From Strigops habroptila (Eukaryota; Chordata; Aves; Psittaciformes; Psittacidae), in the NCBI RefSeq assembly GCF_004027225.2, contig NC_044279.2, positions 47,764,744 through 47,828,743 of the forward strand: a stretch of 64,000 nt of DNA. The letters are read 5' to 3'. The notes beneath the pieces are model-generated. The model was not told the DNA's origin. It did no database searches and worked only from the letters and a program-made list of their open reading frames with translations. Shown piece after piece: positions 39,601-47,200 of the stretch. Each line of letters opens with the position of its first letter. Position 1 is the stretch's first letter. The translations under genes and the position numbers were made by a program.

Positions 39601-39749
39601 GCGGGGAGCCCGGCCCCGAGCGCTGCCGGCACCAGGAAGCGGCACCTCCCCGCCACGCCACGGCACGGCACGGCAGGGCACGCCGCCCTCACCGCCGCCA
39701 ACCGGGGCGGGTCTCACTGCCTTACCCGCTGCAGAATTCGCCTGAACAT
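309..39749 (-). CDS. EEA1: EEA1, early endosome antigen 1 (5' part: 11 canonical exons, gene continues past left edge)
   Basis: EEA1 is a Rab5 effector. It is a long, parallel coiled-coil homodimer that tethers early endosomes before SNARE-mediated fusion. Its N-terminal C2H2 finger binds Rab5-GTP; its C-terminal FYVE domain binds PI3P and a second Rab5. Eleven minus-strand exons here join to 416 codons (join of 39749-39726, 31246-31154, 19456-19329, 14683-14629, 14496-14431, 13594-13555, 12718-12611, 12524-12403, 10798-10643, 5567-5451, 647-309). All junctions are GT-AG and phases agree across every intron. The product aligns with human EEA1 from MLRRILQR through the finger (residues 40-64) into the heptad-rich coil. 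The start is chosen by homology and a GCCACC-ATG context. About the last 1000 residues, including FYVE, lie outside the window. Human family length is about 1411 residues. A further candidate cassette exon sits in intron 2. Confidence 0.97.
648..5450 (-). other. EEA1 intron 10
   Basis: AT-rich intron of 4.8 kb. It contains an A14 tract at 1015-1028 and a CR1 fragment at 4499-4845. I see no further exon; short ORFs here have no recognisable similarity. Confidence 0.85.
4499..4845 (-). mobile_element. CR1 LINE 3' fragment
   Basis: Read on the plus strand it begins TAGAATCATAGAATCAACTA, the reverse complement of a CR1 3' end, then continues with diagnostic CR1 text (GTCCAACCGTTACCCCAGGA, CTGTTCCAACACCTGATCAC). 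It extends into the ORF2 C-terminal region near GTTGTAGAGAGCG. It is 5' truncated and same-sense as EEA1. It is closely related to the copy at 50306-50608. Confidence 0.93.
5451..5567 (-). CDS. EEA1: EEA1 exon 10 (residues 265-303)
   Basis: The 117-nt exon, phase 0/0, lies between GAGCAG|GCT and CAG|GTGAGA, both close to consensus. It starts [20 protein letters not shown] and ends [10 protein letters not shown], against human [20 protein letters not shown] and SVNELTQKNQ. The AKGPQEV segment carries a Gly-Pro likely to interrupt the coil, as in human. Confidence 0.97.
8801..8843. repeat. Short tandem repeat, unit about 15 nt
   Basis: Two to three imperfect copies of a unit resembling AACTAAAAGGTCTTA. 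Intronic and probably a local slippage product. Confidence 0.6.
9117..9370 (-). mobile_element. CR1 LINE 3' fragment
   Basis: Begins GAATCACAGAATCATAGAAT on the plus strand and contains TCCAACCTGGCCTTGAACAC and CTGTTCCAGTGCCTCACCAC, standard CR1 3' sequence in reverse complement. It covers the 3' UTR and the last part of ORF2, 5' truncated, same-sense as EEA1. Confidence 0.94.
10074..10089. repeat. A16 homopolymer tract
   Basis: Uninterrupted A run in intron 9, followed by further A-rich bases. No retroposed gene body is recognisable next to it. Confidence 0.85.
10643..10798 (-). CDS. EEA1: EEA1 exon 9 (residues 213-264)
   Basis: The 156-nt exon, phase 0/0, has a strong acceptor (AACTTTTCAG|CTA) and donor GAG|GTAATA. 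It reads [20 protein letters not shown], then [20 protein letters not shown]. Human EEA1 has [20 protein letters not shown] and nearly the same continuation. The end ([12 protein letters not shown]) is more diverged. Parallel coiled coil. Confidence 0.97.
10799..12402 (-). other. EEA1 intron 8
   Basis: A 1.6-kb intron. It includes a purine-rich stretch on the plus strand (about 11480-11640) and a 178-codon minus-strand ORF (12385-11849) that I do not recognise. No repeat is identifiable. Confidence 0.85.
12403..12524 (-). CDS. EEA1: EEA1 exon 8 (residues 172-212)
   Basis: The 122-nt exon has acceptor TTATTAG|AAC and donor CTG|GTATTT. It reads [17 protein letters not shown] followed by an Asn/Gln/Glu-rich coil ending VEDLKTEL. 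This matches human IKSKYDEERSLREAAEQ ... IQDLKTEL. The phase 1 start joins exon 7 to give Glu172; the end is phase 0. The intron to exon 7 is only 86 nt. Confidence 0.95.
12525..12610 (-). other. EEA1 intron 7 (86 nt)
   Basis: Short intron bounded by GTAAGT and TTATTAG on the minus strand. It is close to the minimum size seen for vertebrate introns. Confidence 0.92.
12611..12718 (-). CDS. EEA1: EEA1 exon 7 (residues 136-172)
   Basis: The 108-nt exon lies between GGAAATAG|AATCG and GTGG|GTAAGT. It reads [10 protein letters not shown] then [19 protein letters not shown] and LATEIV, near-identical to human EEA1 over the [21 protein letters not shown] core. It starts and ends in phase 1. It is amphipathic coiled coil. 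Confidence 0.96.
12719..13554 (-). other. EEA1 intron 6
   Basis: An 836-nt AT-rich intron with no recognisable repeat or exon. Confidence 0.88.
13555..13594 (-). CDS. EEA1: EEA1 exon 6 (40-nt microexon-like, residues 123-136)
   Basis: Acceptor is TTTTCTTAAG|GAT with a good pyrimidine tract; donor is ACAG|GTGGCT. It encodes [13 protein letters not shown] plus the first base of Glu136. This matches the position of human EAKPDGLVTDSSAE but is weakly conserved and, with the next junction, two residues shorter. It is a polar, helix-breaking linker in the coiled coil. The phase 1 end fits the AA that starts exon 7. Confidence 0.88.
13595..14430 (-). other. EEA1 intron 5
   Basis: An 836-nt intron with no recognisable repeat. 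It ends in a clear polypyrimidine tract before exon 6. Confidence 0.88.
14431..14496 (-). CDS. EEA1: EEA1 exon 5 (residues 101-122)
   Basis: The 66-nt exon, phase 0/0, lies between CCTCCAG|GAG and CAA|GTAATT. It starts [18 protein letters not shown], matching human [18 protein letters not shown], then a Gln/Arg run. It is coiled-coil sequence, separated from exon 4 by an intron of only 132 nt. Confidence 0.95.
14629..14683 (-). CDS. EEA1: EEA1 exon 4 (residues 82-100, start of coiled coil)
   Basis: The 55-nt exon has acceptor TATTCAG|A and donor AAG|GTTGGA. One base completes Arg82; then it reads [18 protein letters not shown], against human [18 protein letters not shown]. Leucine heptads begin the long coiled coil directly after the finger. 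Confidence 0.95.
14684..19328 (-). other. EEA1 intron 3
   Basis: A 4.6-kb intron. It contains an A15 tract (15622-15636) and a CR1 fragment retaining part of ORF2 (18358-19133). Otherwise AT-rich with nothing recognisable. Confidence 0.87.
18358..19133 (-). mobile_element. CR1 LINE fragment with degenerate ORF2 C-terminus
   Basis: The 3' end is at 18358 (ATAGAATCATAGAACGGTTT on the plus strand). Reading minus from 19133, the translation starts [20 protein letters not shown] and contains [14 protein letters not shown] and [12 protein letters not shown], typical of the CR1 reverse transcriptase C-terminal region. After about 165 codons the frame shifts; the continuation ([39 protein letters not shown]) is found at 18742-18443. 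It is therefore 5' truncated and inactive. Same-sense as EEA1. Confidence 0.96.
19329..19456 (-). CDS. EEA1: EEA1 exon 3, canonical Rab5-binding C2H2 zinc finger (residues 40-82)
   Basis: The 128-nt exon starts in phase 0 (ATAATAG|GGC) and ends in phase 2 (GGAAAG|GTGAAA). It begins [18 protein letters not shown] and reads on through KHYEAVH, matching human GFICPQCMKSLGSADELF. Zinc ligands are Cys43, Cys46, His59 and His64. Residues known from the human EEA1-Rab5 structure to contact Rab5 (Phe41, Ile42, Pro44, Met47, Tyr60) are all present. After the finger come a HGGEG motif and the start of the coiled coil. Confidence 0.97.
20350..20417. repeat. G/T-rich tract ending in long poly-T
   Basis: Alternating T runs and GGGG blocks followed by an almost pure T run (20388-20417, one C). 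Low-complexity sequence; it generates spurious Phe/Gly/Trp and Lys ORFs on the two strands. Confidence 0.85.
21308..21340. repeat. A-rich tract
   Basis: A16 run followed by interrupted A runs; simple repeat. Confidence 0.85.
24212..24270. repeat. A/C-rich low-complexity tract
   Basis: Runs of A broken by G and C, grading into AAACAACCAAACCCC; simple repeat with no adjacent retroposon body visible. Confidence 0.8.
24836..24884 (-). mobile_element. CR1 LINE 3' tail (about 49 nt)
   Basis: TAGAATCATAGAATGGTTTG then GGTTGGAAGGGACCTTAAAG on the plus strand matches the terminal CR1 3' sequence. Extremely 5' truncated, as is common for CR1. Same-sense as EEA1. Confidence 0.9.
28129..28251 (-). CDS. 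EEA1: Candidate cassette exon encoding a second EEA1-type C2H2 zinc finger
   Basis: In intron 2, between exons 2 and 3, there is a 41-codon open stretch with acceptor ATTTCACAG|GGC and donor ACT|GTGGGT. It starts GFICPLCMK, identical in protein to the start of the canonical finger exon. It then keeps Cys, Cys, His-Tyr and His at C-x2-C-x12-H-x4-H spacing (if spliced after exon 2: C43, C46, H59, Y60, H64). The rest differs ([10 protein letters not shown] before HYQNEH). A linker rich in Glu, Arg and Pro follows. The codons for the shared nine residues differ only at synonymous positions, which points to an old, selected duplication. Both ends are phase 0, so inclusion keeps the EEA1 frame and gives tandem fingers. 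Replacing exon 3 with it would break the frame at exon 4. The donor is only moderate, so usage is inferred. It could also be a decaying exon. Confidence 0.75.
31154..31246 (-). CDS. EEA1: EEA1 exon 2 (residues 9-39)
   Basis: The 93-nt exon is phase 0 at both ends (CTATTTCAG|ACT ... GAG|GTACTG). It begins TPGRGGSQ and ends [10 protein letters not shown], clearly homologous to human TPGRVGSQ ... VDVNNESSSE. It is a Ser/Asp/Thr-rich disordered linker in front of the zinc finger. Its last residue is Glu39, which in human EEA1 immediately precedes the Rab5-contacting finger start. Confidence 0.96.
32990..33765 (+). mobile_element. Degenerate CR1 LINE fragment (opposite strand to EEA1)
   Basis: Plus-strand reading shows decayed CR1 ORF2 traces: [17 protein letters not shown], then in another frame [16 protein letters not shown]. 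The 3' part resembles the CR1 terminus (GACCTCTGAGCTGGTCCTGC, then AGCAGGAGCTC). Many frameshifts and stops; older than the other copies. Boundaries are approximate. Confidence 0.8.
35830..35871. repeat. Short inverted repeat (14-nt arms, 14-nt loop)
   Basis: AAAATGACAGGGTA is followed 14 nt later by TACCGTGTCATTTT. The arms pair at 13 of 14 positions with one central G/G mismatch. It lies in intron 1 outside any recognised transposon. Function is unknown; it is too short for a miRNA precursor. Confidence 0.7.
39541..39583. repeat. GC pentamer repeat (CGGGC/CGAGC units)
   Basis: About eight tandem GGGCC/GAGCC-type units in intron 1, about 145 nt downstream of the exon 1 donor in the EEA1 direction. 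A related CGGCA repeat lies at about 39660-39680. Confidence 0.85.
39726..39749 (-). CDS. EEA1: EEA1 exon 1 (coding part, residues 1-8)
   Basis: This exon encodes MFRRILQR, matching human MLRRILQR, and ends at CGG|GTAAGG in phase 0. The ATG lies in GCCACCATGT on the minus strand, a near-ideal Kozak context (A at -3, though +4 is T). It sits within the CpG island. The frame stays open upstream to another ATG at 39962, but that stretch is Arg/Pro/Gly/Ala-rich CpG-island translation with no EEA1 resemblance, so I take 39749 as the start. Confidence 0.95.
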
Positions 39750-40696
39750 GGTGGCGGAGCCCGGATGCCGCCGGGCGGCCGCGGCCAGGCCGAGGAGAAA
39801 GCCGGGGGGCCCCGCACAGCACCGCCCCCGCCCCGCAGGAGCCCGGCGCGGCCCGCTCGCCCCGTGACAGCCGCCGCGGCCGCGGAGGCGGGGCAGCCGC
39901 CTCACCGCCCCGCCCCGGGGAGGGACGGGCCCGGGGGGACGGGGTTGCCACCGCCTGCCCACGGGGCGCGGAACGGGGGAAGGGAGATCGGGGGAAGAGG
40001 GGCCGGAGCGCCCGGGCGCAGGACGCCAGGCTGGCGGGGCTGCCCCTCGGGACGGGGTGGCTGTGGCGGCGCGGGGTCCGCGCCCCCATCTCCGCGGGGC
40101 CCGGGCCGGGCTCCTTCCCTGCGCGCCGGGCCCAGTACCGCGCCTCTGTCAGCACTGGAGAGCCCCCTGCTCGCCGCCAGTGTCTGTGCCGCCCGGGAGG
40201 CTGCGGAGGGAGAAGCGGGGACGGCGGTGCCTCCCCCGGCCCTCGCCCGCTGCCCGCTCGGCCTGCAGAGCCCGCGCAGGCCGCTGGTGGTGGGGCAGGA
40301 GCGTTGCGGGTCCCCGGCAGCTCGCCCTCAGGGGCTGCCGCGGCAGCTGCGGGGCTCCTCGCTGCTGTCACTGCTCCAGAATCGGGTCCTGGGCAGGGGA
40401 AGGAAACGAGCTGTAGTTTGAACTTGCAGGTGCCGGTCCCCAGCACGAGCCAGAGCGCCAGCGCAGCTCCGTGTTACTGTGCTAGTCGTGAGGTGTTGGA
40501 AGTGCTCAGGAATGCACGTTAGAGGAGTATGGCTGAAACGTACTCATTTGGACAATGAACTGAAAATTTAATTCTGGAGGAACAAGCTGCTTCCTTCAAG
40601 CCCTGAATTGAAAAGGCGACCTTGTGGCATGACCCATTAGATGTTCTTTAAATGTCAGAAAAGAACATTTTGCTGCACAAACGCACACCTACCTTC

Positions 40697-40714
40697 AAAA
40701 AAAAAAAAAAAAAA
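40697..40714. repeat. A18 homopolymer tract
   Basis: Uninterrupted A run upstream of the CpG island edge and about 50 nt before a CR1 element. CR1 does not use poly-A tails, so it is probably independent. Confidence 0.85.
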
Positions 40715-40759
40715 GTACAGCTCAAAAACGTAAGTTCATCCAAGAAAGCATCTCTATCT

Positions 40760-41283
40760 GGTGAGGCCCCACCAAGATGTACTGCATTCACCTCAGGGGC
40801 CCGCAACACAAGAAGCATGTGGACCTGTTGGAGCGAGTCCAGAGGAGGCCACAAAGATGATCCGAGGGCTGGAACACCTCTCCTACAAAACAGGCTCAGA
40901 GTTGGGCTTCTTCAGCCTGGAGAAGAGAAGGCGGAGGCCTTACAATAGTCTTCCAATACCTAAAGGGGGCCTACAAGAAATTTGGAGAGGGACTTTCTAC
41001 AAGGGCATGTAGTGACAGGACAAGGGGGAATGGCTTTAAACTGAAAGAGGGTAGATTCACATTAGACATTAGGAAGAAGTTCTTTACCGTGAGGGTGGTG
41101 AAGCACTGGCGTAGGTTGCCCAGAGAAGCTGTGGCTGCCCCATCCCCAGCAGTGTTCAAGGCCAGGTTGGACGGGGCTTGCAGCAACCTGGTCTAGTGGA
41201 AGGTGTCTGCCCACAGCAGGGGGGTTGGAACTATGTGATCTTTAAGGTCCCTACCAGCCCAAACTATTCTATGATTCTATGAT
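40760..41283 (+). mobile_element. CR1 LINE fragment with intact 3' end
   Basis: Starts within ORF2 (TGAGGCCCCACCAAGATGTA, translating into MIRGLEHLSYK and FSLEKRRRRPYN). It continues through [12 protein letters not shown] sequence and ends with TATTCTATGATTCTATGA, the CR1 terminal octamer repeat. It carries small frameshifts. It sits just upstream of the EEA1 promoter island, on the opposite strand to EEA1. Confidence 0.96.
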
Positions 41284-44200
41284 CTGTAGGTCCTGAGGCA
41301 GACCCACATGAGAGATGGCAGGAGAGTTGTTGGAATACCGGTAGCTTCTAGAATACGTAATTCAGCACACTACAGTTCCCTGTTCTGTTCTAAAGCTGTA
41401 ACTTTCACATATTGGATGCAAGACAAAGGATCATGAGTAAATAATAAACCTGTTCAATGACTAATTGTGCTGAGCAGAAAAAATATCATAGCAGAGCACC
41501 AGCTGCGCTGCAAAGATGGAAAACGTTTTTCCACTGAAAGGCTGACATTTCTAAGCACTCTGAAATCCTCAGACTCACCATGCGTTATGAGCACATGACC
41601 AGAAGGATTCGGCTGCGGCAGCTTAAGGCTTGAGGCACGGCAGCATTATGTGATTGAACTCGGTTTGCTCCAGCTGCAGGCTCCAGCGTGCTTCATGCTA
41701 ATGTCATTTAGTCCACAACTGGGGTGGGTCAGGAGTGCACACGCAGTTGATGATGGCTTCAGCTGATGAGAGCTGACGTCTTTGGCCACATCCATTAAAC
41801 CATTTTCATTTATGTGTCCAGAGTATGAAATGGCTTTGAAATCTGGCAGTTAGGTTTGTTTCAGAACTTTGTACATGTGATTAATAATGAGAATAGGATT
41901 GGGTTTGTATGGCTGTACAGTTAAATATCCAGGCAGGCTGTACATTTACTCTATAGACATTTACTCTAAATCTAATCAAACTGACCGCAGATTTTAATAT
42001 CTCACTCCCTTTACTAGATATTTCAAAAATAGCGAATGGCAGCCCAGATGATGAACTGCTGGAGTGCTCAATTTGCCATACCCATGTAACTTAAGCAGCC
42101 CATCCTTGCAACACATTTTTTACTCTCCTAGGTTAGCCATTCCCGAGTGCCCAGAGGAAGATGATAGACATTTGAGGATACTAGTTAAAAGTTTTACATC
42201 AGAGGAGGATTTTCTTAGGCAAGTCTTGCAAGGAAATGCATGATCCTTTGTTTGTGTGGATTTTTGTGTGAACATATGCATCTGTCTCCCTGTCCACCCA
42301 TCATTCCCTCAGTAACTTATGAATCCATCAGCCAGTTTCAATCAAGTACAACAGAGACAGATAAGGCTCAAAGATATCAAATTCCTACAAATTTAAATAG
42401 GCAGCCAGGGAGAGGAGAGAGACCCTATTGATTCCTGCCTGTAAAGGAAAGGCTAGAGTGTGTCTGCCTTTACTTAATACCAGAGAATGCGCATAAAAAT
42501 TCACCCTGGGGCAGAAATCTAGGGGTGAGGGGGGAAGTTTAAATCAGTCCCATTTGCAGTGGAAGTCCTTGGTTTTAATTACTGTGTGTATGGTAATGCC
42601 TATGAATTTGTAACATGTGCTACCCTAATATTGAAATCTCAGGCTGATAGAGTATTAGGTTATGTCCTCAGGCATGGAAGTTATAAATTTTCATTGCATC
42701 CAACTTTATAAACTCTGTGAGGGGTTTGGTGACAGGGAGATTAAAAGGTGCCTTTCTGTGGAGTCCACTGGTAGCCAGAAGTTTCAGACCACAATCACAG
42801 CAGAGACTTTCCCGAATCCAGCTGGAAGCGGATTCATCCTCTCAACGGAATCCAAAGGTTGAAAGTCTGAACTACATCAACCTCTTGCATACCTGCAGAA
42901 GCCAGCATGCCTTTATTTCAGTAGAGAACTGAAATCAGTCTTTTCACTGTACAAACAGTATTGAGGATGGCCCAACACCTCTCAGACCTTCCAACAGATA
43001 ACTGCTTTTCTTTTCTCTTTTTTTTTTTTTAATGGTTATGCATATAGCCAAATAAAAACCACGATTCCCAGACCATGGCTCACAGGATTCAGTGCCCATG
43101 CAATCTTATGCCATAACTGAGGGCCACAAGGAACCACTATCACTTGGTACAAAATGGCAGGGAAAATAACATGTGGTATGTCCACAGCACATATGCTCAC
43201 TTAGACTTGTGGCCTATACACTTGCAAAGATTCTTGGCTACATGGTCCTACATGTTTTCAGTGTTTATATGGATGGTTATTTTCAGTCATGTTAAGTTCC
43301 TGACCTCAAAATCTCTTGCTCACAAGCTCCTTGGGTTCATGATGTGCTGCACTGGAAAAGTATCCCATTTTTGCAAGATGTTGCTTTAAAGTATCCTATT
43401 TATAAAAGGCATCAGCCTCTTCTTGATTTTGGTTTTCGTTTGGTTTGGTTTTGGTTTTTTCCTAGCTCTTTAACTGTACATTTTTGACTCTCACTATATG
43501 CTGCTCATATACTTTCAGCAAGTAGCTTTCAAATTTACCCATATCTTTTTTGAGGCTCTCTCCTGTCAGGCTAAACTCTATGAAATGCAGTTGAACACAA
43601 TTTGTTTAAATAATTTGTATGTTAAAAACCATAATAACTAGCAGGTAAAAGTAATATCATGTTAAAAATCCACATCACAAACCATGGAACAGACAAAGAG
43701 AAATAATAATGTTAAAAAGCATTAACAAGTTGCCAACCATCTGTCTTCAAAGATTAAAATTTTCTATAAACTCCCCTTTATCTCCTCAGCCAAGCTCCTC
43801 CAATAAACCCGTATTCGAGGTGTTGGAGAAAACTGGCTTCTACACACAATTTAATTATGAACACACACAGCCCACCCCAAACCCCAAGAAATGATACATA
43901 TGGAAATAAATTACTGATCAAAAGAAGTATTTTATCTTAAAATACTTCATACAAGCACAGCAAATTTGCTAGCTCTTGGAAATAGTTTATAATATTTGCA
44001 CATCAACTACTGTGCATCTTTATGAAATGGAAGCCAAGGAGTCACTATAGAGATTAAAATTATGGCTATCATCTCCTGTTCAGTCCTCAATGATTTAGAA
44101 AACCTGCCTCCTGGAGCCTGAATTCTAAGATGATGGTAAAGTATATGACATTTCATAAACAGATTAAGTTAATAAATTTATGACTAGAAAAAAAGAACAA

Positions 44201-47200
44201 AGCTACTATAAGTGCAAATTCTTAAGTAGTACAGGCTAAGTTATAACATTGCTAAAAACATACATGTGGGATTTTTAAATTCCTCTAAGTGGCTTATTAG
44301 CATGTATTTCATGGAAAATTATGGATTTGGGTTCCTAAATCAAAGCAGCATTTCATCAAATGCCTACTCGGAATTGTCATTTAAGAACATGGCTGGACAA
44401 ATTAAAATTTGTGAAGGAAAAACCACCTCGAAGAAGAATGTTTCAGCTATTGATACTCCTGTCCCTCAAAAATGTTTCAAACAAAATATGCAAACTGCAG
44501 TCCAGATTCACGGAGGGTTTTTTTGATTTTGCTCAGAAACTACAACTGAAACTCATCATTCTTGCAGGCTGCACCAAAAAGCATGACGAGGCCAACGGCT
44601 GAAAACACTTAATAAAAGAGAAGTTCTTGGTGAAACTAGTGATACGGAGAAGTAAGTGTTAGATGGTTGGGATGAGACATCAGTGAGACTTACAGTACAT
44701 CAAGAAAAAGTAATTTAAAAAGTGACATATAAGTGTTAAAAGTCCAAAAGGTGAGAAAGATTGGAAACCACAGAAATTCCACATTTTGTTTCAGTCTGTA
44801 GACTTATGAAGACACAAGCTAACAGAAGCATATGACAAAATTTGGAAGCTTTATGAAGTGCAGATTTGGAAACAACTGCATTTTCAAATGTAGTGGGGGT
44901 ACATGAACCTTGCCAGACACTGCTAAAGGCAGGCAGCTGCCAGTCCCTCCCTGCCTGCTACCTCTCTATATATATAGAGCACATCTGCTCCACAATAGCC
45001 AAAGGAGAACTAAGGTAGCCAATTAATAACAGCTAAAAGGCTTTTCAGAGTTCTCAAAATATTAAAATCTGTATTTGTTACTGATTTTGCTATTTATGTA
45101 GGAATATATTTTAAAATTCATGATGACTAAGTATTAAAATGACAGCACCTATCTTGCTTTTAAAAGAGTTTGACAGTTCAGATTGAACTCTTGGTATTTA
45201 ATTATTTACAGTTTGGCTCCCCCTCAGCTTTATTAAGGGAAACAAATGTGGTTAGCCTGGAAAATATTTAGGGTGGTTTTAAACTGGTGTTAGCAAATCA
45301 AGATTATCTAGTAGCTTCAGCACTAGTCTGAGACTTGAGAGACTGCATATAATTTTGTACTCCACCCAAAGCATCCTCTGAGTAACATTCTCCACCTATA
45401 AAAAAAGGAAATACTGGTACCTCTCAATTGTAAAAAGAAATTGGAATCTTGTGACGAAAAGCATTAAAAAGAGTCAAATATTACTACTAATGTAAATTTA
45501 TTGGCAATCAATTAGGTTGTAATAACAACACGATTTATGAGCAGTGAAAGAAAAGAAGTGTAGTTAGTCTCCCATGAAGAATATATCCTACAGCTTCACC
45601 TTTACAGAAACTCCATCTTCTGTCTCTCTGAGGCCACTCAGGGCCCTGACCATGCAGGAAACAGGATGTGCTGTGGTCAGCCCAGAGCTGCACAGGAGCT
45701 CCTGTGCATCAGCTTGGTTCACAGATCTTTTCAGTACCATAAACATGGATCTTTTACCTCTACCCAGCCATCAGTTTTGTCAGAAACCCAAGAAATGTAA
45801 CTACCTTTAAGACATCTACGCCTCTTTCAGTTCAGACTTAAACTGCCTCATGGGTTCGCAAGACACAAGAGGTCACTTGCTTCCCTCAGAAGCTAGGCAA
45901 AACCCGTGGGTGGTTTTAGTCTATGTTTGAACTAGTTATTGATTGTTCCTGACCCATTCCCTTCTCACTACAGAGAGAAATAACAGCTTTTCAGTTCTTC
46001 ACTCAAGGCACTGAAGAGGTTGGCCAGAACATCAGTACTTCACCCTGCATGTGTTAGGGTGAGTGTGTTTGCTCAGCTACTTTAGAATCAGGCTGACCCT
46101 GTGATGACATCTGTAACAAAGAGCTAACAACAGGAGGCCAGCTCCTGTGCTACAGAAAGCCTCTTTCAAGTCAGTGCACTTACTTGCATGAGTAACGAGT
46201 GTGTGTACTAATAAGGGTTGCATGGCTAGCATTAATACCAAACACATAGCTCCAAGTCATGACTTCTATCTAGTGTTACAGAACTTGAAGGTTGGAAGAT
46301 TTGCACAGCTTCATCCAGATAACCCCAATTAAAGACAGAAATAATAGAATTATCTCTATTAACAACAAAGAATTGCTCCAGTGACTGAATCACTGTGCAG
46401 AGTACGCCGTGTAGCTTTGCTGGAGTAGCTGTAGAGACAGGCACTGGAACTAGAGAAAGCCGAGCAGCATGCAAGAGAATGTAAGTCATAAATATATATG
46501 AGTTTGTGTAAAAAATAAACCTGTATTAATATAGCCAAACTCTGAGATGGAGAAGATCTGCCACTGAGTCATGCAGAGTACTCTTTGCCAAATGCCTCAG
46601 CTAAGAAATTATTCTGCATAAAGTTGAAAGCCTGCCACAAAACAAACACTTTCAAATTTCACCCTAAAAAGCTGTGGTGATATCATGGTCATTCTGATCC
46701 CATTACTTCAGAAATGTTAGCTCTTGCTGGCAAGTTTTGTAGGCGCTTTCCAGTAAGTGGCACAGAAAATGGGTAAAAAGGAACAAGAAAAGGGATTGGT
46801 GGAATTCCACTGGGGGGTAAAATTCAAATACTTTCAAGAACACATTCTTTGAGGTTACTTATCTGCTCGCTTTGGTATGTGCTAATATACATATGTAGCT
46901 TCTCTTTCTCTGGATCTTAGGTGCAAGTTTTTTCATCTCCATCAGTCTAGGCACGTTTGAGACTATTTCAAAGGTTTTTCAGCAAAATACTGAAAATGCC
47001 AAAGTAAGCAGGGGAACTCTTAGTTATGCAGGTTGTAGTGGATGTCAGTAGTACTGATTATTTAAATTAATCTTATTAGGAATCTCTTAGTTGCAGCAGA
47101 AACATAAGATGTATTTTCCATGTCATATATGAAGATTTAGTGATAATAGAGTTATGGATGTTGTCTTAATCACCCTTCTGTATAATTAAAAAGAAAGCTG

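Larger units (their letters stand above)
31247..39725 (-). other. EEA1 intron 1
   Basis: An 8.5-kb first intron. Its promoter-proximal end (above about 38930) is CpG-island sequence with a CCGGG-type pentamer repeat; the rest is AT-rich. It contains a plus-strand CR1 (about 32990-33765), a short inverted repeat (35830-35871) and a G/T-rich patch near 36836-36880. No additional exon is recognised. Confidence 0.87.
38930..40480. promoter_or_regulatory. EEA1: CpG island and EEA1 promoter region
   Basis: A block of about 1.5 kb with very high GC and abundant CpG in otherwise AT-rich DNA. It contains EEA1 coding exon 1 (39726-39749), the start of intron 1 and the upstream region. GC boxes of Sp1 type lie at about 39821-39838, 39885-39894 and 39905-39916, upstream of the ATG on the minus strand. 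I see no convincing TATA box, consistent with a TATA-less housekeeping promoter with dispersed starts. The transcription start and 5' UTR cannot be fixed from sequence alone. The island could also fire a divergent plus-strand RNA, for which I see no direct evidence. Confidence 0.88.

Noticed and set aside
39038..40446. Long ORFs on both strands in the CpG island (up to 309 codons minus, 251 codons plus)
   Set aside because: They overlap each other in several frames and are Arg/Pro/Gly/Ala-rich, as GC-rich DNA yields by chance. None resembles a known protein, and the EEA1 start accounts for the locus.
40697..40760. A18 tract beside a CR1 as a retroposed gene tail
   Set aside because: No intronless gene body precedes it on either strand, and CR1 elements end in an octamer repeat rather than poly-A.
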